A DNA stretch of 64,000 bases from Streptomyces sp. SCL15-4 (GTDB lineage: Bacteria > Actinomycetota > Actinomycetes > Streptomycetales > Streptomycetaceae): assembly GCF_033366695.1 (NCBI RefSeq), contig NZ_JAOBTQ010000001.1, forward strand, positions 2,852,001 to 2,916,000. The letters are read 5' to 3'. A program made the translations under genes and the position numbers. Positions within the stretch are counted from its first letter, which is position 1, and every line of letters starts with the position of its first letter. Below, one piece after another: positions 6,907 to 13,886 of the stretch. The notes under the pieces were generated by a model, which saw nothing but the letters and a program-made list of their open reading frames with translations, ran no database searches and was not told the DNA's origin.

Positions 6907-8837
6907 CGGGAGTCCTCCTCTTGCCCGGACATCAGACGGGCGTACTCGGCGTTGTCGCGCAGGAGTTCCTGGTGGGTGCCGACGGCCGTGATCCGGCCGC
7001 CCGAGAGCAGCGCGACCCGGTCGGCGAGCAGCACCGTGGACGGGCGGTGGGCGACGATCAGCGCGGTGGTGTCGACGAGGACCTGGCGCAGCGCGGCCTC
7101 CACGGCGGCCTCGGTGTGCACGTCCAGGGCGGACAGCGGGTCGTCCAGCACGAGGAACTCGGGCCGGGCGACCACCGCGCGGGCCAGCGCGAGGCGCTGG
7201 CGCTGGCCGCCGGACAGGCTGAGGCCCTGCTCGCCGACACGGGTGTCCGTGCCTTGCGGCAGCGCGTGCGCGAAGTCGGCGCGGGCGATGGCGAGGGCCC
7301 GGTCGAGTTCGGTCTTCCCGGCCGCGTCCGGGGCACCCATCAGCACGTTCTCGCCGACGCTCGCCGAGAAGAGGGTGGGTTCCTCGAAGGCCACGGCGAC
7401 CCGGGAGCGCAGTTCCTCGCGGGACATGGCGGTGATGTCCACGCCGTTCAGCGTGATCCGGCCCGCCGTGACCTCGTACAGCCGGGGGACGAGCGCCGTG
7501 AGCGTGGTCTTCCCGCTCCCGGTGGCCCCGACGAGGGCCATGGACTCGCCGGGACGTATGTGCAGGTCGATACGGTCCAGAAGGGGCGGTGACCCGGGCG
7601 GCGCGTCGGGATACCGGAACCGGACCCCCTCGAAACGCAGCCCGGCCGCGCGCCCGGAACGCCTCTTGCCCCGGACGGCGTACGACCCGGGACGACCCTC
7701 CCCACCATCGGCCCCGGCCCGGACACCGTCCTTCTCCCCGGACCTCACTACGGCCCCACCCCCGACACCGGCTCCCGCCACGGCCACGCCCCTGCCCCCG
7801 TCCTCCGCATCGCCTACGGCCCTCTCCCCGCCCGGCTCCCGCTCCTCCTCCGGCACCTCGGCCATCACCTCGAAGTACCGATCCGTCGCCGTCGCCGCCT
7901 CCTGGCTCATCGCCAGCAGGAAGCCGATGGAGTCGACGGGCCAGCGCAGCGCGAGCGCCGTGCTGAGGAAGGCGACCAGCGTGCCCGCGGAAAGTTCGCC
8001 GTCGGCGACGCGGACGGCGCCGAGGACCAGTGCCGCCCCGATGGCCACCTCGGGCAGCGTCACGATGACCCCCCAGATGGTGGCCAGCAGCCGCGCCTTG
8101 CGCAGTTCCGTGCCCCGCAGCCGGCCGGCGAGTTCGCGGAACGCGCGCGCCTGGCTGCGGTGGCGGCCGAAGCCCTTGACGACGCGGATGCCGAGCACGC
8201 TCTCCTCGACCACCGTCGTCAGGTCCCCGACCTGGTCCTGGGCGCGCCGGGCCACCTGCGCGTACCGCCGTTCGAAGACCGCGCAGGTCCACATCACGGG
8301 GACGGCGGGACCGAGGATGACCAGACCCAGCATCCAGTCCTGCATCAGCATGACGACCAGGCCGACCAGGATCGTCACGCCGTTGACCAGCAGGAAGGTC
8401 AGCGGAAAGGCGAGGAACATGCGCAGCAGCATCAGGTCGGTCGTGGCACGCGAGAGCAGCTGGCCGGACGCCCACCGGTCGTGGAAGGCCACGGGCAGGC
8501 GTTGCAGCCGCCGGTACAGCGCCGCCCGCATCTCCGCCTCGACGTGCGACAGCGGCCGGGCCACGAGCCAGCGCCGGATGCCGAACAGGACCGCTTCGGC
8601 GAAGCCGAGCAGCAGCAGGTACAGCGCGCCGAGCCGGATGCCCGCCGGGTCGCGGTCGGCGACCGGCCCGTCCACCAGCCACTTCAGGACGAGCGGGATC
8701 ACCAGGCCGGTACAGGAGGCGACCACCGCGACGGCCGCGGCGGCGAACAGCCGGGCGCGGACCGGGCGGACGTAGGGCCACAGCCGCAACAGGGTGCGGA
8801 CGGCGGAGCGTTCGGCGGGGGCGGGTGTCGTGGGCAT
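6903..8837 (-). CDS. ABC exporter half-transporter, partner subunit with degenerate Walker B
   Basis: 644 residues from ATG 8837 (MPTTPAPAERSAV). The N-terminal half is a type 1 exporter membrane domain starting near residue 20. A hydrophilic Gly/Glu/Arg-rich linker of roughly 80 residues separates it from the ATPase domain. That domain has Walker A VGATGSGKT, signature LSGGQ, Walker B LVLDDPLSALD with Asp replacing the catalytic Glu, a Q-loop reading AFEEP rather than xQxP, and switch VAHRPS. The gene is first in a two-gene operon and overlaps the second by four bases. The asymmetric catalytic residues indicate a heterodimer with the 4951-6906 product. Substrate not predictable. Confidence 0.88.
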   Translation of the reverse strand: MPTTPAPAERSAVRTLLRLWPYVRPVRARLFAAAAVAVVASCTGLVIPLVLKWLVDGPVADRDPAGIRLGALYLLLLGFAEAVLFGIRRWLVARPLSHVEAEMRAALYRRLQRLPVAFHDRWASGQLLSRATTDLMLLRMFLAFPLTFLLVNGVTILVGLVVMLMQDWMLGLVILGPAVPVMWTCAVFERRYAQVARRAQDQVGDLTTVVEESVLGIRVVKGFGRHRSQARAFRELAGRLRGTELRKARLLATIWGVIVTLPEVAIGAALVLGAVRVADGELSAGTLVAFLSTALALRWPVDSIGFLLAMSQEAATATDRYFEVMAEVPEEEREPGGERAVGDAEDGGRGVAVAGAGVGGGAVVRSGEKDGVRAGADGGEGRPGSYAVRGKRRSGRAAGLRFEGVRFRYPDAPPGSPPLLDRIDLHIRPGESMALVGATGSGKTTLTALVPRLYEVTAGRITLNGVDITAMSREELRSRVAVAFEEPTLFSASVGENVLMGAPDAAGKTELDRALAIARADFAHALPQGTDTRVGEQGLSLSGGQRQRLALARAVVARPEFLVLDDPLSALDVHTEAAVEAALRQVLVDTTALIVAHRPSTVLLADRVALLSGGRITAVGTHQELLRDNAEYARLMSGQEEDSR

Positions 8838-8983
8838 CAACCGCGAGCGTACGGACCGCCCTCGGCGACGCCCACCGACTTTTGGCCGGACCGCACCGCG
8901 CCGCCGGCCCCGCGGACCGGGCTCGCACGGCAGGTACACCCCGCGCCAACAGTTCGCATACCGAACATGAACTCCCGGTCAAC

Positions 8984-9021
8984 GGACCATTTCCGGCCAA
9001 GTTTCCGACGCGCTCCTGACA
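8984..9021 (+). promoter_or_regulatory. Promoter-region element shared by the two M4 protease genes (copy 1)
   Basis: GGACCATTTCCGGCCAA (8984-9000), then 13 bases, then TCCTGACA (9014-9021). The second protease gene has the same arrangement with identical spacing at 11357-11394; 14 of 17 bases of the first block and all 8 of the second agree. It lies in the 371-bp divergent region between the ABC exporter and the first protease. An imperfect repeat GTTCG-N5-CGAAC lies at about 8952-8966. Confidence 0.5.
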
Positions 9022-9208
9022 GGCGGTGAGATCTCCTGCCACTCTTCCCAGGCCGACTCACAGCGACCCCACAGCTCACCGCACGCCCGCGTGGGCCGGC
9101 GAGCACCCGCACCTGGTTCCGCGTACCGCCCTGTTCTGCCCGGACGCCCGAACCCATCGTCCGGTCTCCCCGGCCGCGCGACCCGCGGTCCCGCAGAAGG
9201 AGTCAGTG

Positions 9209-11263
9209 TTGAGAAGCAATTCCTCTCGCGGACGCACCTCCCACAGAGCCCAGCACCCCACGGCGCACCGCCGCACCGCCACCGTCGCCCTCGCCGGTGT
9301 CGCCGCCCTGATCGCCGCCGCCGTCCAGGCCGGCGCCGCCACCGCCGCGCCGGCGACCCCGGCGGCCGGCAGGGCGAACCCGGCGCACACGGCGCTGAAG
9401 CTGACCCCCTCGCAGCGCGCCGAGCTGATCCGTCACGCCGACGCCGGCCGGTCCGCCACCGCGCGGCAACTCGGCCTCGGCGAGCAGGAGAAGCTGGTCG
9501 TCAAGGACGTCGTGAAGGACGCCGACGGCACCCTGCACACCCGGTACGAGCGGACGTACGCGGGCCTGCCGGTGCTCGGCGGCGACCTGGTCGTGACCAC
9601 CACCTCCGCCGGCAAGACCATGGAGGTGGTACGGGCCACCAACGCCACGCTGAAGGTCGCCGGTCTCACCCCGGCGGTGACGAGGACGGCCGCCGAGCAG
9701 CAGGCGGTACGGCGGGCGAAGGCGCTCGGCGGGAGCCGGCCGGCCGCGGACAGCGTCCGCAAGGTGATCTGGGCGGCGACCGGCAAGCCCGTGCTGGCCT
9801 ACGAGACGGTCGTCGGCGGGCTCCAGGAGGACGGCACCCCGAGCCGGCTGCACGTCGTCACCGACGCGGCCACCGGCAAGAAGCTGTTCGAGTACCAGGG
9901 CGTCAAGAACGGTGTCGGCAACACCCAGTACAGCGGCCAGGTCACGCTGACCACGACGCAGTCGGGCTCGGCGTACACGCTCACCGACGGAGCGCGCGGG
10001 GGCCACAAGACCTACAACCTCAACCGCGGCACCTCGGGCACCGGCACGCTGTTCTCGCAGTCCTCCGACACCTGGGGCAACGGGACCTCCTCCAACGCGG
10101 CCACCGCGGGCGCGGACGCCCACTACGGCGCGGCGCTCACCTGGGACTTCTACAAGAGCGCCTTCGGCCGCAACGGCATCAAGAACAACGGCGCCGGCGC
10201 CTACTCCCGCGTCCACTACGGCAACGCGTACGTCAACGCGTTCTGGGACGACAGCTGCTTCTGCATGACCTACGGCGACGGCTCCGGCAACGCCAAGCCG
10301 CTGACCTCGATCGACGTCGCCGGTCACGAGATGAGCCACGGCGTCACCTCGGCCACCGCGAACCTCAACTACAGCGGGGAGTCCGGCGGCCTGAACGAGG
10401 CGACCAGCGACATCATGGCCGCGGGCGTGGAGTTCTACGCGAACAACTCCGCCGACCCCGGTGACTACCTGGTCGGCGAGAAGATCGACATCAACGGCAA
10501 CGGCACCCCGCTGCGCTACATGGACAAGCCCAGCAAGGACGGTGCGTCCAAGGACAACTGGTACTCGGGCATCGGCGGCGTGGACGTGCACTACTCGTCC
10601 GGCCCGGCCAACCACTTCTTCTACCTGCTGAGCGAGGGCAGCGGCGCCAAGGTCGTGGGCGGCGTCAGCTACAACTCGCCCACCGCGGACGGCCTTCCGG
10701 TCACCGGCATCGGCCGGGACAAGGCGCTGCAGATCTGGTACCGGGCGCTGACCACCAAGTGGACGTCCACCACCAACTACGCGAGCGCCCGCACCGGCAC
10801 CCTCGCGGCGGCCGGCGAGCTGTACGGCACCACCAGCGCCGAGTACAAGGCGGTGCAGGACGCCTGGGCGGGCGTCGGGGTCGGTGCCCGCTCCGGCGGC
10901 GGGGGCGGCGGCGGCACGTCGTACGAGAGCACCACGCCGGTCTCCATCCCGGACAACGGACCGGCCGTCACCTCGGCCATCACCGTCTCCGGGCGCACCG
11001 GGAACGCGCCGAGCGCCCTCCAGGTGGCCGTGGACATCTCGCACACCTGGCGAGGCGACCTGGTGATCGACCTCGTCGGCCCGTCGGGCACCGCCTACCG
11101 GCTGAAGAACTACAGCTCCTCCGACTCCGGGGACGGCGTCAACGAGACCTACACGGTCAACGCCTCGGCGGAATCGGCCAACGGAACCTGGACGCTGCGG
11201 GTACAGGATCAAGCCACCTACGACACGGGAACGATCAACGGCTGGAAGCTGACCTTCCCGTAA
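9209..11263 (+). CDS. Secreted neutral zinc metalloprotease (M4) with C-terminal P domain
   Basis: 684 residues from TTG 9209, with AAGGAG six bases upstream; GTG 9206 is too close to it. A basic N-terminus and hydrophobic stretch (VALAGVAALIAAAVQAGAA) form a signal peptide. An FTP/PepSY-type propeptide follows (KDADGTLHTRYERTYAG). The M4 peptidase has the zinc motif HEMSH (His373, Glu374, His377) and the third ligand Glu397 in NEATSD. After a Gly-rich linker (GGGGGGG) comes a P/homoB domain (SIPDNGPAV to the end). Members cleave extracellular proteins on the amino side of hydrophobic residues. The next gene is a close paralogue without the P domain. Confidence 0.93.
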   Translation: MRSNSSRGRTSHRAQHPTAHRRTATVALAGVAALIAAAVQAGAATAAPATPAAGRANPAHTALKLTPSQRAELIRHADAGRSATARQLGLGEQEKLVVKDVVKDADGTLHTRYERTYAGLPVLGGDLVVTTTSAGKTMEVVRATNATLKVAGLTPAVTRTAAEQQAVRRAKALGGSRPAADSVRKVIWAATGKPVLAYETVVGGLQEDGTPSRLHVVTDAATGKKLFEYQGVKNGVGNTQYSGQVTLTTTQSGSAYTLTDGARGGHKTYNLNRGTSGTGTLFSQSSDTWGNGTSSNAATAGADAHYGAALTWDFYKSAFGRNGIKNNGAGAYSRVHYGNAYVNAFWDDSCFCMTYGDGSGNAKPLTSIDVAGHEMSHGVTSATANLNYSGESGGLNEATSDIMAAGVEFYANNSADPGDYLVGEKIDINGNGTPLRYMDKPSKDGASKDNWYSGIGGVDVHYSSGPANHFFYLLSEGSGAKVVGGVSYNSPTADGLPVTGIGRDKALQIWYRALTTKWTSTTNYASARTGTLAAAGELYGTTSAEYKAVQDAWAGVGVGARSGGGGGGGTSYESTTPVSIPDNGPAVTSAITVSGRTGNAPSALQVAVDISHTWRGDLVIDLVGPSGTAYRLKNYSSSDSGDGVNETYTVNASAESANGTWTLRVQDQATYDTGTINGWKLTFP

Positions 11264-11296
11264 ACAGCAGGGCGCTAGACCCGAGTTGACGGCGTT

Positions 11297-11321
11297 GCCC
11301 GGGGGTCGGACTCCCTCGGGC
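11297..11321 (+). terminator. Stem-loop after the first M4 protease gene
   Basis: GCCCGGGGG and CCCTCGGGC pair over 9 bp with one mismatch around a 7-nt loop, 34 bases after the stop codon. No T-run follows, as is common in Streptomyces. Confidence 0.5.
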
Positions 11322-11356
11322 GGCGCCGGTTAATCTTCCCGAAATGTTTGCCGGAT

Positions 11357-11394
11357 GGTCGATTTTCGGCCAACATCACTTCAGGGTCCTGACA
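11357..11394 (+). promoter_or_regulatory. Promoter-region element shared by the two M4 protease genes (copy 2)
   Basis: GGTCGATTTTCGGCCAA (11357-11373), 13 bases, then TCCTGACA (11387-11394), repeating the arrangement at 8984-9021. It ends 119 bases before the GTG of the second protease gene. The conserved spacing suggests a joint activator site or promoter. Confidence 0.5.
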
Positions 11395-11513
11395 TGTACG
11401 CGCCCTTGATGTCACTCTCTCTCCACCCGCCGCAGCAGCACAGCAACTTCACACCGCCACACACTCCGGCCAGTAACCCCACGCTGTCCGGACTCCCCCA
11501 CGAAGGAGCTTGC

Positions 11514-13166
11514 GTGAGCCCCCTCTACGCGCGTCACAAGCGCACCACTCTGGCCATCGCCACCGCTGTCGCCGCCGGAGCTCTGCTCTCCACTGGTCTG
11601 ACCACCAGTGCCAGCGCGCAGACCCCGACCGGTGCCGCCGCCAAGCCCCTGGCCGCCGCGCCGGCCGCGCTGTCCACCGCGGCCCGCGCCTCCCTGATAC
11701 AGAAGGCCCAGTCCGGCGCCGCCGAGACCGCGCACCGGATCGGCCTCGGCACCCAGGAGAAGCTGGTCGCCAAGGACGTCGTCAAGGACGCCGACGGCAC
11801 CCTGCACACCCGCTACGAGCGCACCTACGCGGGCCTGCCGGTGCTCGGTGGCGACCTGATCGTCCACACGTCCGAGTCCGGCAAGACCGAGGGCGTCACC
11901 AAGGCGACCTCCGCGTCGCTCAAGCCGGCCTCGCTCAAGCCGCAGATCACCGCCGCCAAGGCCGAGAAGCAGGCGGTCTCCGCCGCCAAGGCGCTCGGCT
12001 CCGCCAAGACCGCCGCGGACGGCGCCCGCAAGGTCATCTGGGCCGGCTCCGGCAAGCCCGTCCTCGCCTACGAGACGGTCGTCGGCGGTCTCCAGGACGA
12101 CGGCACCCCGAACCAGCTGCACGTCATCACCGACGCGGCCACCGGCAAGAAGCTCTACGAGTACCAGGGCATCGAGAACGCGACCGGCAAGACGCTGTAC
12201 TCGGGCACGGTCACTCTCAACTCCGTGCAGTCGGGCTCGACGTACCAGCTCACCGACAGCGCCCGGGGCAACCACAAGACCTACAACCTGGCCCGCAAGA
12301 CGTCCGGCACGGGCACCCTGGTGGCCAGCTCGACCAACGTCTTCGGCACCGGCACCGCCTCCACCTCCTCGTCCGACCAGACGGCGGCCGCCGACGCCGC
12401 CTACGGCGCGGGCGTGACGTGGGACTTCTACAAGAGCACGTTCGGCCGCAACGGCATCAAGAACAACGGTGTCGGCGCCTACTCCCGCGTGCACTACGGC
12501 AACGCGTACGTCAACGCGTTCTGGGACGACAGCTGCTTCTGCATGACCTACGGCGACGGCTCCGGCAACGCCGACCCGCTGACCTCGCTGGACGTGGCCG
12601 GCCACGAGATGAGCCACGGCGTCACCTCGAACACCGCGGGCCTCAACTACTCCGGTGAGTCCGGCGGCCTGAACGAGGCCACCAGCGACATCTTCGGCAC
12701 GGGCGTGGAGTTCTTCGCCAACAACGCGTCCGACCCCGGTGACTACCTCATCGGCGAGAAGATCGACATCAACGGCGACGGCACCCCGCTGCGCTACATG
12801 GACAAGCCCAGCAAGGACGGCGGCTCGGCGGACTACTGGTCCTCCACGGTCGGCAACAAGGACGTCCACTACTCGTCCGGTGTCGCGAACCACTTCTTCT
12901 ACCTGCTGTCCGAGGGCAGCGGCTCGAAGACGATCAACGGCGTGACCTACAACTCGCCGACGTACAACGGCGCCGCGGTCACCGGCATCGGCCGCGCCAA
13001 GGCGCTGCAGATCTGGTACAAGGCGCTGACCACGTACATGACGTCGACGACCAACTACAAGGCCGCCCGCACGGCGACCCTGAACGCGGCGTCCGCGCTG
13101 TACGGCTCCACCAGCACCGAGTACAAGGCGGTCGCGGCGGCCTGGACCGCCGTCAACGTCAGCTAG
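11514..13166 (+). CDS. Secreted neutral zinc metalloprotease (M4), paralogue
   Basis: 550 residues from GTG 11514, which follows GAAGGAG. The signal peptide has a hydrophobic core and an Ala-x-Ala-like site (LTTSASAQ). The FTP propeptide and peptidase domain are very similar to those of the preceding gene: the propeptide motif KDADGTLHTRYERTYAG is the same, and HEMSH (364-368) and NEATSD are kept. Unlike its neighbour it ends directly after the peptidase domain (WTAVNVS) without a P domain. Tandem duplication followed by gain or loss of the P domain is the simplest reading. A strong terminator follows. Confidence 0.93.
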   Translation: MSPLYARHKRTTLAIATAVAAGALLSTGLTTSASAQTPTGAAAKPLAAAPAALSTAARASLIQKAQSGAAETAHRIGLGTQEKLVAKDVVKDADGTLHTRYERTYAGLPVLGGDLIVHTSESGKTEGVTKATSASLKPASLKPQITAAKAEKQAVSAAKALGSAKTAADGARKVIWAGSGKPVLAYETVVGGLQDDGTPNQLHVITDAATGKKLYEYQGIENATGKTLYSGTVTLNSVQSGSTYQLTDSARGNHKTYNLARKTSGTGTLVASSTNVFGTGTASTSSSDQTAAADAAYGAGVTWDFYKSTFGRNGIKNNGVGAYSRVHYGNAYVNAFWDDSCFCMTYGDGSGNADPLTSLDVAGHEMSHGVTSNTAGLNYSGESGGLNEATSDIFGTGVEFFANNASDPGDYLIGEKIDINGDGTPLRYMDKPSKDGGSADYWSSTVGNKDVHYSSGVANHFFYLLSEGSGSKTINGVTYNSPTYNGAAVTGIGRAKALQIWYKALTTYMTSTTNYKAARTATLNAASALYGSTSTEYKAVAAAWTAVNVS

Positions 13167-13187
13167 TACCCGCCGGCACCGGCACGA

Positions 13188-13227
13188 GGGGCGGCACCCG
13201 GGAGCAGCAGGTCCCGGGTGCCGCCCC
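13188..13227 (+). terminator. Strong terminator hairpin
   Basis: A perfect 16-bp stem (GGGGCGGCACCCGGGA with its complement) around an 8-nt loop, 21 bases after the second protease gene and 14 bases before the next start. Confidence 0.8.
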
Positions 13228-13241
13228 TACCCTTGTGACCC

Positions 13242-13763
13242 ATGTCCTCGGTGCCCTTCACCTACGAGCCGGTCGGTGCGACCCGCGACGACCTGTCGTC
13301 CTGCCCGCCCGGCTTCCATCCGATGCTCGTGCGCACCCGCCTCGGCGAGGGCCACGCGGTGTTCCGGCGGGCCGCCGAGGCGGTCCTGAGCTGGGAGATG
13401 CACCGCGCGCTGGGCGTCGGCATCGACGCCACCGCCGACCGCGCGGCCCCCGGCGTCGACGTCACGGTCACCCTGGCCGGCGTCGTCAAGGCACCCTGCC
13501 GCATCATCTGGACCGCAGAGGAACCCCGCCGCGCCGGCTGGGCCTACGGCACCCTCCAAGGCCACCCCGAGTGCGGCGAGGAGGCCTTCGTGGTCGAGCG
13601 CACCGGCGACGGCACGGTCTGGCTCACCGTCTCCGCCTTCAGCAGGCCGGCCAAGTGGTACGCGAAGGCGGGCGGCCCCGCGACGAGAGGCCTCCAACAC
13701 GCCTACGCACGCCGCTGCGGAACGGTGCTGAAGCGACTGTGCGCAGACGTGGCGGAGTCATGA
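13242..13763 (+). CDS. DUF1990 family protein
   Basis: 173 residues from ATG 13242. The start MSSVPFTYEPVGAT and the segments LGEGHAVFRRAAEAVLSWEMH and WAYGTLQGHPECGEEAF are typical of DUF1990 (YndG-like) proteins of actinobacteria. The fold is related to START/SRPBCC ligand-binding proteins; biochemical role unknown. No signal peptide or membrane helix. The gene stands alone between a terminator and the convergent glgP gene, so it probably has its own promoter within or just after the hairpin. Confidence 0.8.
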   Translation: MSSVPFTYEPVGATRDDLSSCPPGFHPMLVRTRLGEGHAVFRRAAEAVLSWEMHRALGVGIDATADRAAPGVDVTVTLAGVVKAPCRIIWTAEEPRRAGWAYGTLQGHPECGEEAFVVERTGDGTVWLTVSAFSRPAKWYAKAGGPATRGLQHAYARRCGTVLKRLCADVAES

Positions 13764-13886
13764 CCTGATCAGCGCGGGGCAGCGCGGCGACGGATGGCCC
13801 AGACGGCTGTCACGCGGAGCGGGACGCCCTTGGGGCCCCGCGCCACCGGTTGCGGAGTCCATGGCGGTCGTCGAACCCCGCGCACC

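Noticed and set aside
4852..8775. 1,307-residue plus-strand open frame
   Set aside because: It runs antiparallel to two ABC exporters with all expected ATPase motifs; a shadow caused by GC-rich third positions.
4951..9042. Single 1,363-residue minus-strand frame suggesting one giant exporter
   Set aside because: Only the part after TTG 6906 resembles an ABC protein; the earlier part is out of frame with the real upstream exporter gene that ends at 6903.
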